From Thermodesulfatator autotrophicus (GTDB lineage Bacteria > Desulfobacterota > Thermodesulfobacteria > Thermodesulfobacteriales > Thermodesulfatatoraceae): DNA of 40,560 nucleotides. The stretch lies in contig NZ_LSFI01000026.1 in the NCBI RefSeq assembly GCF_001642325.1, positions 1 through 40,560 of the forward strand, written 5' to 3'. The position numbers and the translations under genes were made by a program. The notes under the pieces were generated by a model. That model was not told the DNA's origin. It saw only the letters and a list, made by a program, of their open reading frames with translations, and did not search any database. Shown in pieces: positions 9,128-17,466 of the stretch (position 1 is its first letter; every line of letters starts with the position of its first letter).

Positions 9128-9169
9128 GAGGGTAGTATGGCTGAAAAAACCAAACTTAAAAAGTTAAAA
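9127..9169 (+). repeat. 43-bp duplicated copy of the M18 aminopeptidase start region
   Basis: Bases 9127-9169 repeat 9566-9608 with 39 of 43 positions identical by hand alignment. The copied part includes the ribosome binding site GGAGG, the ATG and the first eleven codons. At all four differences the upstream copy has A where the functional copy has G. The upstream copy runs into a stop after M-A-E-K-T-K-L-K-K-L-K (9137-9172), and its TGA overlaps the ATG of the next small gene. The arrangement looks like an insertion in front of the aminopeptidase that duplicated its start. It may act as a tiny coupling leader. Confidence 0.85.
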
Positions 9170-9324
9170 TGAAAAAAATTGTATTTTCTAGACACGCAAA
9201 ACGAAGAGCAAAACTTTATAATATTCCTTTAACTGATATTGAAAACATAATTAAAAACGAAAATTTTTCAGTAATAACTAATTATCCGCTAAAAAGGAGA
9301 AAAAGAAATGAAAATTTATTATGA
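9169..9324 (+). CDS. small DUF4258-like protein, possible toxin, probably truncated
   Basis: The ORF encodes 51 residues beginning MKKIVFSRHAKRRAKLYNIP. The start (F-S/T-R-H-A-x-x-R...Y-x-I) is that of DUF4258-type small proteins, which are often paired with DUF2283 proteins and suspected to be toxins. Relatives are usually 80-100 residues with further beta strands, so this one looks shortened; it ends in a basic KRRKRNENLL tail. ATG 9169 overlaps the stop of the duplicated leader, and the end overlaps the DUF2283 start at 9308 by 17 bases. The stretch is much richer in A+T than its neighbours, a sign of transfer. Its function is not shown. Confidence 0.5.
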   Translation: MKKIVFSRHAKRRAKLYNIPLTDIENIIKNENFSVITNYPLKRRKRNENLL

Positions 9325-9574
9325 TAGAGAAGCAGATGCTATTTATATAAAGTTAAGTGATAAAATGAAACCAGATGGAACCATAGAAATTGAAGAAGGT
9401 GTAAATATTGACACAACGAAAGAAGGGAAAATAGTAGGAATAGATGCCTCAAAAAAAATTAATTTAAAAACTATATTAAGTTATACTCTTATTATCAATA
9501 ATGACGACTTAGACCAAGTATGTTCTCAACATAGAGAAAAATCGGCTATTAACACTGAAGTTGCGGGAGGGTAG
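9308..9574 (+). CDS. DUF2283-family small protein, putative antitoxin
   Basis: The 88 residues begin MKIYYDREADAIYIKLSD and contain a DGVxID-like element (EEGVNIDTTKEG) and VGIDASKK. This matches the DUF2283 fold, a short beta-rich protein commonly encoded right after a DUF4258 partner. The ribosome binding site AAAAGGAGAAAAAG lies inside the preceding gene. The ORF stops in the aminopeptidase ribosome binding site region, so all three genes are closely packed. Codon use and base composition are strongly A/T biased compared with the surrounding genes. The toxin-antitoxin role is inferred from pairing only. Confidence 0.72.
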   Translation: MKIYYDREADAIYIKLSDKMKPDGTIEIEEGVNIDTTKEGKIVGIDASKKINLKTILSYTLIINNDDLDQVCSQHREKSAINTEVAGG

Positions 9575-9575
9575 T

Positions 9576-10988
9576 ATGGCTGAGAAAACCGAGCTTAAAG
9601 AGTTAAAAGAAAAACTGGCTTATAATTCCCCCCACGTGTGGGACAAGCTTGAAGACGACGAAAAAAAAGCCATAGAAACTATTTCGGCAGACTACAAAGA
9701 TTTTTTGAACGCCGCCAAAACCGAAAGGGAGTGTGCTGCTGAAATCGTAAAACTTCTTGAAAAAAGGGGCTTTAGCCCGGCGAGCAGCACCAGGTGGTAC
9801 CATGTCTTTCGTGATAAAGTGGTAGTGGCCGTGGTAGCAGGGCGAAAACCTGTTACCGAAGGAGTACGCCTTATTGCCAGCCACATTGATTGCCCGAGGC
9901 TTGATCTTAAGCTCCACCCTCTTCTGGAAGAATTTGAAATGGCCTTCCTTAAGACCCACTACTACGGTGGCATAAAAAAATACCACTGGGTAGCTATGCC
10001 ACTTGCCCTTCACGGTGTAGTAATTAAGGCTGATGGTGAAAAAGTTCAAATTAAAATAGGTGAAGACCCAAATGACCCGGTTTTTACCATCTGTGACCTT
10101 CTACCTCACCTGGCTCGCAAAGCCCAGGGAGACAAAAAGCTCTCTGAGGCTATACCGGGAGAAAAGCTAAATGTCCTCTTTGGAGGCCTTCCCCTTCCTG
10201 ACTCTGACGAAAAAGAACGGGTTAAACTGGGGGTGCTAAAGCTTTTAAACGAGCGCTACGGCCTGGTGGAAGAAGACTTTATAAGCGCTGAGCTTGAAGT
10301 AGTGCCAGCAGGAGAAGCACGAGACGTGGGGCTTGACCGAGCTTTTATTGGAGCTTACGGCCACGATGACCGAAGCTCTGCCTTTGCTTCCCTGGCGGCT
10401 ATTCTGAATCTTGAAGCCCCGCTTTACACTTCGGTAGCTCTTTTTCTTGATAAAGAAGAGATTGGCTCAGACGGAAACACCGGGGCCAAAAGCCGACTTC
10501 TGGAAAAAATTTATTACGACCTTTTGAAGCTTCAGGGGCTATCTCCTGGAGCAGATATAGTGCTTGAAACCCTTTTTAAGACCAAGGCTATCTCGGCAGA
10601 TGTAACAGCAGGTATTGACCCCTTCTATATAGAAGTTCACGAAAAACAAAACGACGCCAAGATTGGCCACGGTGTGGTGGTGACCAAATACACCGGCCAC
10701 GGCGGCAAATACGCCGCCAATGATGCCCACGCTGAATATGTAGGCTGGTTTAGACGAGTGCTTAATAAGGCACGGGTGGTGTGGCAGGCAGCCTCTTTTG
10801 GCAAGGTGGACGAAGGCGGCGGCGGCACAGTGGCCAAATATCTTGCCTATCACGGAATGGACATTATAGACTGCGGGCCTCCCCTTCTTTCCATGCATTC
10901 TCCCTTTGAAATAATTCACAAGGGCGATTTGTATATGACATTTCGTGCCTACAAAGCCTTTTACGAGGCAGGTGAAGATGAAAGTTAA
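9576..10988 (+). CDS. M18-family zinc aminopeptidase
   Basis: The sequence matches the M18 (aspartyl aminopeptidase/ApeA-like) family of cytosolic di-zinc aminopeptidases that trim N-terminal residues from peptides. Candidate metal and catalytic residues are in IASHIDCPRL, GAYGHDDRSSA, LDKEEIGSDG and SMHSPFEI near the C-terminus. The 470-residue length is normal. ATG 9576 is chosen because GGAGG lies five bases upstream; an in-frame TTG at 9561 would put that site inside the gene. The 3' end overlaps trmI by 11 bases. It probably ran on from the SDH_sah gene before the small gene pair was inserted. Confidence 0.9.
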   Translation: MAEKTELKELKEKLAYNSPHVWDKLEDDEKKAIETISADYKDFLNAAKTERECAAEIVKLLEKRGFSPASSTRWYHVFRDKVVVAVVAGRKPVTEGVRLIASHIDCPRLDLKLHPLLEEFEMAFLKTHYYGGIKKYHWVAMPLALHGVVIKADGEKVQIKIGEDPNDPVFTICDLLPHLARKAQGDKKLSEAIPGEKLNVLFGGLPLPDSDEKERVKLGVLKLLNERYGLVEEDFISAELEVVPAGEARDVGLDRAFIGAYGHDDRSSAFASLAAILNLEAPLYTSVALFLDKEEIGSDGNTGAKSRLLEKIYYDLLKLQGLSPGADIVLETLFKTKAISADVTAGIDPFYIEVHEKQNDAKIGHGVVVTKYTGHGGKYAANDAHAEYVGWFRRVLNKARVVWQAASFGKVDEGGGGTVAKYLAYHGMDIIDCGPPLLSMHSPFEIIHKGDLYMTFRAYKAFYEAGEDES

Positions 10989-11745
10989 TCCTGGAGACCT
11001 GATACTTTTCTGCACGGAAGAAGGGCGCACTTATTTAATAGAAGCCACAGCCAAAAAATTTCAGACCCATCGCGACAGCTTTAACCTGGAAGAATTAATT
11101 GGAAAGCCTTACGGCTCAACTATTTTAGGAGCCAAGGGCACCAAGGCTTACGCCTTAAAGCCTACGGTTTATGACTACTTAATGAAGCTAAAAAGGGTAA
11201 CCCAGATAATTTATCCCAAAGATATCGGTTACATACTACTGCGCCTTGACGCCGGACCGGGCAAGACCATACTTGAGTGTGGCACTGGCTCAGGAAGCCT
11301 CCTTATTGCCTTTGCCCACGCGGTAGGAAAGGATGGCCGGGTGATAAGTTATGAGAAAGAAAAACGCTTCCAGGAAGTAGCCTTAGAAAACCTAACCCGC
11401 TTTGGCTTGGCCGAAAGGGTAATATTCAAAGGAGAGGCCCAGGGAAGCTTTGACGAAAAAGAAGAAGTTGACGCGGTATTTCTTGACCTTAAAACTCCCT
11501 GGGACTTACTTAAAGCCGCCTGGCAGGCCTTAAAACCAGGCTGTCCTTTAGGAGTGCTTTTGCCCACTGCCAACCAAGTTAGTGAAACTTTAAAAGCATT
11601 GGAAGAACTCCCTTTTGTAAACACCGAAGTACTAGAAATTATGCTGAGATTTTATAAAACTAATCCTGAAAGGCTGAGGCCTGAGGACAGAATGGTAGCC
11701 CATACCGCTTATCTTCTATTCAGCCGTAAAATAAAGGAGGCTTAA
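10978..11745 (+). CDS. trmI: tRNA (adenine-N1)-methyltransferase, TrmI type
   Basis: TrmI adds a methyl group at N1 of A58 in the T-loop of tRNA, a modification important for tRNA stability in thermophiles. The N-terminal beta domain (MKVNPGDLILF, then HRDSFNLEELIGKPYGS) precedes the Rossmann-type methyltransferase domain. That domain has the SAM motif LECGTGSGSL (99-108), the acidic SYEKEKRF loop and the catalytic-type aspartate in AVFLDL (about D170). ATG 10978 starts 11 bases inside the M18 gene and follows GAGGCAGGTGAAG, a plausible ribosome binding site. An in-frame start further upstream (10945) would add 11 residues not seen in the family. The product is 255 residues. Confidence 0.9.
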   Translation: MKVNPGDLILFCTEEGRTYLIEATAKKFQTHRDSFNLEELIGKPYGSTILGAKGTKAYALKPTVYDYLMKLKRVTQIIYPKDIGYILLRLDAGPGKTILECGTGSGSLLIAFAHAVGKDGRVISYEKEKRFQEVALENLTRFGLAERVIFKGEAQGSFDEKEEVDAVFLDLKTPWDLLKAAWQALKPGCPLGVLLPTANQVSETLKALEELPFVNTEVLEIMLRFYKTNPERLRPEDRMVAHTAYLLFSRKIKEA

Positions 11746-13065
11746 ATGAATGGCTTTGAAATAACCCAGGAAGGTATAAAAATAGCTGACACTGAAAAGG
11801 CCCGGGCCTCTCTTGATCACCTGGTTTATGAGGCTGTCTTTACCGAAGACCAGGAGCTTAAAAACAGGCGTCTTACTCTGGTAAAAGAAGTAGCCAAGGC
11901 GCTTGGGGCCATCCCTGCCTCTATTTTTGGCCTTTATAAGGAAATGGCCAGGGAATTTTTAGGCTTTACCGTGCCAGCTATAAACATACGCGGGCTTACT
12001 TATGACTTCGCCCGCACGGTTTTTAGGGTAGCTATCTCGCGTAATGTGGGAGCAGTGATTTTTGAAATCGCCCGTTCAGAAATGGGCTATACCAAACAGC
12101 GTCCCTTAGAATATGCAAGTGTAGTAACGGCTGCGGCTGCCCGAGAAGGTTATAAAGGCCCTGTCTTCATTCAGGGAGACCACTTTCAATTCAACCGTAA
12201 GGCCTTTTTGGCTGCACCTGAAAAGGAAAAACAAAATATCATAAAGCTTATTAACGAGGCTCTGGAGGCAGAGTTTTATCAGATAGACATTGACGCCTCT
12301 ACGCTGGTGATTTTAGAAAAAGACTCTCTTCGGGAACAACAGCACTACAATTCCTTACTTACCGCTGAGATGACAGATTATATTCGCGAACACGAGCCAG
12401 AAGGCGTTACTGTAACCATAGGCGGAGAAATAGGAGAAATAGGCGGCGAAAATAGCACCCCTGAAGAATTAAGGGCGTTTATGGAAGAATATCTGGCCCA
12501 CTTAAAGAGAAAACCCGGTATTTCAAAAATCAGCGTGCAAACTGGTACGGCCCACGGAGGCGTAGTGTTACCTGATGGCTCAGTGGCCAAAGTAGCAGTA
12601 GACTTTGACACTCTTAAAACACTTTCAGAGATAGCCCGTAAGGAATTTGGCCTGGCAGGAGCAGTTCAACACGGAGCCTCTACTCTTCCCGATGAAATGT
12701 TTCATCTCTTTCCTGAAGTCGGGTGCTGTGAAATACACCTAGCTACAGGTTTTCAAAACCTGATCTATGACCACCCGGCGTTACCAGAAGATTTCCGTCA
12801 AAAAATTTATAGCTTCTTAAAAGAAAACTTTAAAAATGAATGGAAAGAAGGCATGACCGAGGCCCAATTTATCTATAAAGTGCGCAAAAAAGGCTTCGGC
12901 CCTTTTAAAAAAGAGTGGTGGGACTTAGCACCCGAAATAAAAGAAGAAATAATGGCTTCTTTGGCTGAAAAATTTAACTTTTTATTTGAAAAACTAAAGG
13001 TAGTAGATACTGAAAAGATAGTAAATGAAAAAGTTCAACCCAAACTTATAAAAAAATTATTATAA
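11746..13065 (+). CDS. class II fructose-bisphosphate aldolase family protein
   Basis: The protein fits the class II, metal-dependent aldolase family that cleaves or forms fructose 1,6-bisphosphate or a related ketose bisphosphate. QGDHFQFN (143-150) supplies the zinc-ligand region. GGEIGEIGGENST (226-238), QTGTAHGG (265-272) and QHGAST (308-313) mark the phosphate and metal sites. At 439 residues it is longer than the common ~310-residue enzyme, with an extra N-terminal segment (about 1-75) and a longer C-terminus. That places it in a less studied subgroup, so the exact sugar substrate is uncertain. AAAGGAGG precedes the ATG, and trmI ends immediately upstream. Confidence 0.82.
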   Translation: MNGFEITQEGIKIADTEKARASLDHLVYEAVFTEDQELKNRRLTLVKEVAKALGAIPASIFGLYKEMAREFLGFTVPAINIRGLTYDFARTVFRVAISRNVGAVIFEIARSEMGYTKQRPLEYASVVTAAAAREGYKGPVFIQGDHFQFNRKAFLAAPEKEKQNIIKLINEALEAEFYQIDIDASTLVILEKDSLREQQHYNSLLTAEMTDYIREHEPEGVTVTIGGEIGEIGGENSTPEELRAFMEEYLAHLKRKPGISKISVQTGTAHGGVVLPDGSVAKVAVDFDTLKTLSEIARKEFGLAGAVQHGASTLPDEMFHLFPEVGCCEIHLATGFQNLIYDHPALPEDFRQKIYSFLKENFKNEWKEGMTEAQFIYKVRKKGFGPFKKEWWDLAPEIKEEIMASLAEKFNFLFEKLKVVDTEKIVNEKVQPKLIKKLL

Positions 13066-13111
13066 CTTTGTTATATTCGTTGAGACCCTTACAAAATTCT
13101 GAGTTAAAGTT

Positions 13112-13343
13112 GAGATCGCTACGGCGATTGTATCGCCTCGCGGCAAAGATTACTTCGCCACTTCTTGGCTAGCAATGACTAGGATGGTGATTTGCAATGA
13201 CATATTTTTGTAACTGCGAACGAAGCAAAGCAGTCTCTGACATTGTAGAGTTGAGATTGCTTCGGCTCAAACCAGGCCTCGCAAGTGACAAAATGGGCCA
13301 GTCACTGCGAGAGATCCTTCGCTTCGCCCAGGACAAGCGAAGC
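13112..13343. repeat. cluster of dispersed hairpin repeats downstream of the aldolase gene
   Basis: The gap 13066-13481 has no gene. It holds at least two repeat units. One spans 13112-13179 and matches 22327-22394 at 55 of 68 positions by hand alignment. The second spans 13311-13343 and matches 22522-22554 and, inverted, 34566-34600. Both contain short inverted arms of the GCGAAGC/GCTTCGC and GGCGAC/GTCGCC kind. A diverged CATTGCGAG...GAAGCAATCTC-like unit lies between them (13195-13260). The remaining 13344-13481 is AT-rich with nothing I recognise. Confidence 0.7.
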
Positions 13344-13481
13344 AGTCTAAGATAGAATTTTACTTAATGATAACACTACAACGTTTTCTATTTCATTTGG
13401 ACAAGAAAATAATCTAAGTAATAGATAAAAAATCACTTCAGGATATTTTATAAAAGATCCTGAAAGGAAATAAATTTAACC

Positions 13482-13517
13482 TAAAAAAAGGGCCGGTTTT
13501 ACCCGGCCCCTTTTTTT
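13482..13517. terminator. strong bidirectional terminator at the end of dsrABD
   Basis: GGGCCGG (13490-13496) pairs with CCGGCCC (13503-13509). The hairpin is flanked by A7 on one side and T7 on the other, so it forms a terminator in both directions. Its natural targets are dsrD (minus) and any read-through from the aldolase side. Confidence 0.88.
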
Positions 13518-13755
13518 ATTCCTGAGTCATTCCTTTTTCGAGATCCTGTCCGGGCAGGCTGTACATTACCGTAGAACCAGTGGAGAAGTACTCAAGCTTA
13601 CCTTCCTGCACTAACTGGTTAGCTGCTTTTTTAATAAGCATGGGCTTGGCATCAGGTATAGCCCTCTGCATATCTTTTAGATAAATCTTAGACTTACTTT
13701 TGGCTTTCTTTTCCATAAATTCAAGAATCTTTTGTTTGACCTCTTCTATATCCAT
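13516..13755 (-). CDS. dsrD: dissimilatory sulfite reductase-associated protein DsrD
   Basis: This 79-residue protein begins MDIEEVKQKILEFMEKK. The segments KSKIYLKDMQRAIPDAKPML and ANQLVQEGKLEYFSTGST correspond to the winged-helix fold of DsrD, encoded after dsrAB in sulfate reducers. DsrD has been linked to stimulation of sulfite reductase activity rather than being a subunit (established knowledge, mechanism debated). AAGGAGG precedes the ATG. It lies 18 bases after dsrB and ends the operon, with a strong terminator overlapping the last bases. Presence of dsrD marks a reductive rather than oxidative Dsr system. Confidence 0.95.
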   Translation of the reverse strand: MDIEEVKQKILEFMEKKAKSKSKIYLKDMQRAIPDAKPMLIKKAANQLVQEGKLEYFSTGSTVMYSLPGQDLEKGMTQE

Positions 13756-13773
13756 AAAAACAACCTCCTTAAA

Positions 13774-15003
13774 TTATTTAATATCCACGTGGCTGGTAAA
13801 CCTAAAGTGCATAGAAGTTCTGTAAGTATCATAAGCCAGACGATAATCATCCATAGTCTTAGAAGAGAATGGAATTTCACAGAGCTCAAAGAAACGTTCC
13901 CAGCCAATACGTTCTGCCCATTCACCTACACGTTCATATTTACGAGCATGCTTGGCGTAGGTTTCAAGAATCTTGCGTACCCATTTAACAGTGGTTTCCC
14001 AACGAGGAGGCTCATTAGGAATATAAGGGATAACCAGTTTAGAGAACTTAGGAGCAGAAACACGGTTAGAAATTTTACCACCCACCAAAATAGCTACACC
14101 ATCACCTTCTCCGTCAGCAATGGGCATAGCCGGACACATGGTATAACAGTTACCGCAGAACATACAACGGCTTTCCTGGACACGGACAGTCTTTTTCTTT
14201 TTGCCGTCAATTTCTACCGTGGCGGGTTTAATAGCACCAGTAGGACAAGAAGCCAAGACCAGCGGAATTTCACAAACATATTCTAAACGGTCATCTTCAA
14301 TTAGAGGCGGCTTACGGTGAATACCAAGAATAGCTATATCTGAACAGTGAACCGCACCACACATGTTCAAGCAACAGGCCAGAGCAATACGCACCTGAGC
14401 CGGAAGCGTCATACTTTCAAAATAATCTATCAAATCATCCATAACTGCCTTCACGATACCAGAAGCATCAATAGCCGGAGTGTGACAATGGACCCAGCCC
14501 TGGGTATGAACAATGTTTGTTACACCAGCACCAGTACCACCAATAGGGAACTTATAAGAACCTCCTGGATGTTTGCGACTCTTAAGGTCTTCTTTGAGGG
14601 CACGTAAAGTTTCCTCATCAGTTACATGAAATTCAATATTGTTACGGGTAGTCCAGCGGACATAACCATCACAATACTTATCTGCAATCTCACAGACTTC
14701 ACGGATGTAATCAGTGGTCGCCAAGCGCGGTGTACCTACTCTTACCACATAGACTACATCACCAGTTTCGCTGGTATACTTTAATACACCCGGCTCAATA
14801 ATCTCGTGAGACTTCCACTTACCATAATTCTTTTTGATAACCGGGGGAAAAAACTGAGCATAATATGGAGGTCCGATATCAGTGATACGGTTTTCCATGG
14901 GTTTTTGGGGATTATAAAGCTTCTCACCTAACTCCGGATCATAAGGTTTAGAGAAAATTTCATCTAATTCAGCTTTTTGAATCTTTTCATAAATCTCAGA
15001 CAT
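13774..15003 (-). CDS. dsrB: dissimilatory sulfite reductase beta subunit
   Basis: DsrB forms the alpha2-beta2 core of the cytosolic enzyme that reduces sulfite with electrons delivered toward DsrC. The sulfite/siroheme fold contains the cysteine group [12 protein letters not shown] (209-220). The inserted ferredoxin domain has CPTGAI (253-258) and the cluster C-x2-C-x2-C-x3-C at residues 280-290. At 409 residues it is slightly longer than typical, mainly at the C-terminus ([14 protein letters not shown]). GAAGGAGG stands before ATG 15003. The 63-base gap to dsrA contains a stable hairpin. The siroheme cofactor depends on the tetrapyrrole route that includes hemB, also in this window. Confidence 0.97.
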   Translation of the reverse strand: MSEIYEKIQKAELDEIFSKPYDPELGEKLYNPQKPMENRITDIGPPYYAQFFPPVIKKNYGKWKSHEIIEPGVLKYTSETGDVVYVVRVGTPRLATTDYIREVCEIADKYCDGYVRWTTRNNIEFHVTDEETLRALKEDLKSRKHPGGSYKFPIGGTGAGVTNIVHTQGWVHCHTPAIDASGIVKAVMDDLIDYFESMTLPAQVRIALACCLNMCGAVHCSDIAILGIHRKPPLIEDDRLEYVCEIPLVLASCPTGAIKPATVEIDGKKKKTVRVQESRCMFCGNCYTMCPAMPIADGEGDGVAILVGGKISNRVSAPKFSKLVIPYIPNEPPRWETTVKWVRKILETYAKHARKYERVGEWAERIGWERFFELCEIPFSSKTMDDYRLAYDTYRTSMHFRFTSHVDIK

Positions 15004-15036
15004 ATTTACCTCCTTCTTTTTAAACTTTTTATTGAA

Positions 15037-15053
15037 GGGGCCTTTATGGCCCC
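15037..15053 (-). promoter_or_regulatory. hairpin in the dsrA-dsrB intergenic region
   Basis: GGGGCC and GGCCCC flank a five-base loop between the dsrA stop and the dsrB ribosome binding site. On the mRNA strand the following bases are TTCAATAAAAAG, not a U-run, so it is unlikely to be a full terminator. A role in mRNA processing, stability or partial attenuation is an inference. Confidence 0.55.
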
Positions 15054-15066
15054 GATTTTTTCAAAC

Positions 15067-16359
15067 CTAAGCAGGGTGACGTTCACGATATTCTTTAATA
15101 TCTCGCTTCCAACCGCCCTCAACTTCTTCTTCTTTCCAGAAGACGTAGGGGTTAGAGCGAGGTTCTTTAATCATCTGAGGTACGTGCTTTAATTTCACCG
15201 TTTCTACAAAGTTAGCCAGACCTACGCGCTGCATCAGTTCACCAAGACGTTCACGGTTCTTACCTTCTTCCATCCAGAACATCCAGACGTTTTCAATGAT
15301 TTCCTTGAGCTCATCATAAGGGGGCTCAAGACGAATAAAGGGTACTATAACCGTAGAAAGCTGAGCACCTTCAAGAATAGGAGCTTTAGCACCCATAAGA
15401 ATGGTAGCCCCAGTATCTGTTCCAGGGCGGAGAGCTTCAGGCATTACGTTAATACAATGCATGCAGCGGTTACATTCTTTATTGTTTATATGAAGTTTTT
15501 CACCATCCCAGTACATGCACTGGGTGGGGCAAAGGTCAATAACTTCCTTTTGAATATCAAATTTACCCCAGTCGCGCCCAGCATGAGCACCAGCATTGGG
15601 CTTAAGTTCTCCACCCACATAAGCTTTTACAGCTTCCTGGTCAATCCGGATATCGTCAATCCAGGTACCAATAATAGAAAAGTCAGCACGAGCAATAGAA
15701 GCCACACAGTCATTAGGACAACCAGAAATCTTGAACTTAAACTTATAAGGGAAGGCTGGACGGTGAAGCTCATCCTGATAAGTCATAGTTAAGTCATAAC
15801 AAAGTTCCTGGGTATCAATACAACTCCACTCACAACGGGCCTTACCCACACAGCAAGCCGGAGTACGCAGGTTTGAACCAGAGCCACCAAGGTCCATCTT
15901 GAGCTGGTGAGTTAAATCAAAAAATACAGGTTCAAGCTGCTCAGTAACAGTACCCAGGAGAATAATATCACCAGTTGACCCGTGGAAGTTCGTCATACCA
16001 CTTCCACGATGGTCCCACATTTCGCAAAGTTTGCGCAAGGCAGAGGTGTGATAAAACTTAGAAGCGGGCTGGTTTACACGAATGGTGTGAAATGCCCAAA
16101 TTGCAGGAAACTTGTCCTGCTGATCAGAATAGCGGCCAATAACACCACCACCATAACCAAAGACGCCAACGATACCACCGTGCTTCCAGTGTGTTTCCTT
16201 GTGCTTGTAGGAAAGTTCAAGCTGGCCTAAAAGGTCGAAACAGGCCTGTTTCTTGTGTTTTTCACCGTACTGCTCAATGTCATCTACAAAGCTTGGGAAG
16301 GGGCCTTTCTTCAGTTCTTCCATCATTGGGGTGTCATGTTTTTTAATTTCCGACATCAA
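15067..16359 (-). CDS. dsrA: dissimilatory sulfite reductase alpha subunit
   Basis: DsrA carries the siroheme-[4Fe-4S] signature C-x5-C (C170, C176 in CCVGKARC) and C-x3-C (C214, C218 in GCPNDC). It also has a ferredoxin domain with C281 and CNRCMHC (296-302). The neighbouring motif GSGSNLRTPACC is strongly conserved in the family. The 430-residue length is normal. ATG 16359 has AAGGAGG upstream; a second ATG one codon later (MMSE) is an alternative. It is first in the dsrABD operon, and a TTGACA-type promoter lies about 60 bases upstream. It makes the organism a likely sulfate, sulfite or thiosulfate reducer. Confidence 0.97.
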   Translation of the reverse strand: MMSEIKKHDTPMMEELKKGPFPSFVDDIEQYGEKHKKQACFDLLGQLELSYKHKETHWKHGGIVGVFGYGGGVIGRYSDQQDKFPAIWAFHTIRVNQPASKFYHTSALRKLCEMWDHRGSGMTNFHGSTGDIILLGTVTEQLEPVFFDLTHQLKMDLGGSGSNLRTPACCVGKARCEWSCIDTQELCYDLTMTYQDELHRPAFPYKFKFKISGCPNDCVASIARADFSIIGTWIDDIRIDQEAVKAYVGGELKPNAGAHAGRDWGKFDIQKEVIDLCPTQCMYWDGEKLHINNKECNRCMHCINVMPEALRPGTDTGATILMGAKAPILEGAQLSTVIVPFIRLEPPYDELKEIIENVWMFWMEEGKNRERLGELMQRVGLANFVETVKLKHVPQMIKEPRSNPYVFWKEEEVEGGWKRDIKEYRERHPA

Positions 16360-16399
16360 TTAACCTCCTTGAAGAGTTTTTCTACTCCTTGTTATGGCG

Positions 16400-16428
16400 A
16401 GCCTAGTAAGATTTAAATTCTATGTCAA
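16400..16428 (-). promoter_or_regulatory. predicted dsrABD promoter
   Basis: On the minus strand TTGACA (16423-16428) is followed after 17 bases by TAGGCT (16400-16405). The -35 box is perfect and the -10 box is poor (three of six). A weak -10 can point to an activator, but none is identifiable from sequence alone. Confidence 0.45.
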
Positions 16429-16531
16429 GGAAAAAAGAAGGCTATTATTAGGCATTTTTTCTTAAAAATTTTGCATATTCTTTTAAATCCTAATCCAGGT
16501 AAAAACAAAAAGATTTTTGATCATTAAAAAT

Positions 16532-17380
16532 TCAAGCAGCAATAATAGGATGCCAGGCTTGAAGTAGATCTTCTTTTTCTTTTTTAAGGATAAGTATAAT
16601 TTTGGTTAACTCATTTTTATTTAAAGGAAGAGCTTTGGGCCACTTAGGCAGCTTATTGTAACCTTCTTCAGGTACAAAACCTGCTGCCCTGGCAATAAGG
16701 TCAGCCTTAAAAATAAAAGCTGCTCCTTTATCTATTTTTCCATTTTGAACTGGTTGATGATGATTTTTTATGGCTTTTACAAAATCTTCAGAAAAACACC
16801 ATTTTTGGGCTATATATCCTCCGATTTCATCATGAAGAACTCCTATTTCTTTTTCTGCTTCATAAAAAGAACAACCCTTTGCCTCTTGAATAGCTAAAAT
16901 TTTCAAAAAATGGTCTGGCAAAAAAACAGCTAACACCAAACGACCGATATCGTGTAACAACCCTACGGAATAAAGAGTTTCTGCCTCGCTTTTTTCAGCC
17001 TCTCCCAACAAAAAAGCTGCCCGAGCCACCCCTATAGCATGTATCCATAAACGGAGCATATCAAACTTTTTAAAAGTAGCCGAAGGTTTAAGGATATAGC
17101 TTAAAGCGCTTGCTAACACAATATTACGCACCTCTCCAAAACCCAAGCGCACAATAGCCATTTTGAGACTCTTTGTCTCTCCACTGGCAGAGGCATAAAG
17201 GGGAGAATTTGCCAATTTTAAAATTTTAGCGGCTAGGGATTGGTCTTCATATATGATTTTTTCAAGTTCTTTAGCCGAAGCATCCTTTTCAATAGCACTT
17301 AAAATTTTTTGACTTGTTTGAGGAAGAGTAGGTAATTTATCAAGCCTTTTAGTTATTTCTGCAAGTCTTTTTTCATCCAT
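16532..17380 (-). CDS. HDOD-domain signalling protein
   Basis: An HDOD domain (about residues 12-210), a degenerate relative of the HD-GYP phosphodiesterase fold, is recognised from LPTLPQTSQKILSAIE, QSLAAKILKLANSPLYA, AIVRLGFGEVRNIVLA, and the HD-like pair LLHDIGRL and KNHHQP. Such proteins act in chemotaxis, motility or other signalling, often without proven enzyme activity. The product is 282 residues with no receiver domain. I use ATG 17380, because the TTG just before it is less likely. It is divergent from the roadblock/MglA operon across a short gap that holds an inverted repeat, which hints at shared control of a motility pathway. Confidence 0.85.
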   Translation of the reverse strand: MDEKRLAEITKRLDKLPTLPQTSQKILSAIEKDASAKELEKIIYEDQSLAAKILKLANSPLYASASGETKSLKMAIVRLGFGEVRNIVLASALSYILKPSATFKKFDMLRLWIHAIGVARAAFLLGEAEKSEAETLYSVGLLHDIGRLVLAVFLPDHFLKILAIQEAKGCSFYEAEKEIGVLHDEIGGYIAQKWCFSEDFVKAIKNHHQPVQNGKIDKGAAFIFKADLIARAAGFVPEEGYNKLPKWPKALPLNKNELTKIILILKKEKEDLLQAWHPIIAA

Positions 17381-17383
17381 CAA

Positions 17384-17466
17384 CTCTTTTTTCGGAACTT
17401 TTACTTAAAAAACTTAAATCAAAAAAATTTTTTAAAGTTTTCTTTTTGGAGGTCCGAAAAAAAGAG
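17384..17466. repeat. inverted repeat between the divergent HDOD and roadblock genes
   Basis: CTCTTTTTTCGGA (17384-17396) is repeated in inverted orientation as TCCGAAAAAAAGAG (17453-17466), differing by one extra A/T. The arms lie just upstream of, or touching, the start codons of both genes. This could be a pair of operator half-sites or two equivalent translation-initiation regions. The bases between are an AT-rich divergent promoter region. Confidence 0.5.

Noticed and set aside
13732-14286. 184-codon plus-strand frame opposite dsrB
   Set aside because: It is a shadow of dsrB, with no ribosome binding site and no family resemblance.
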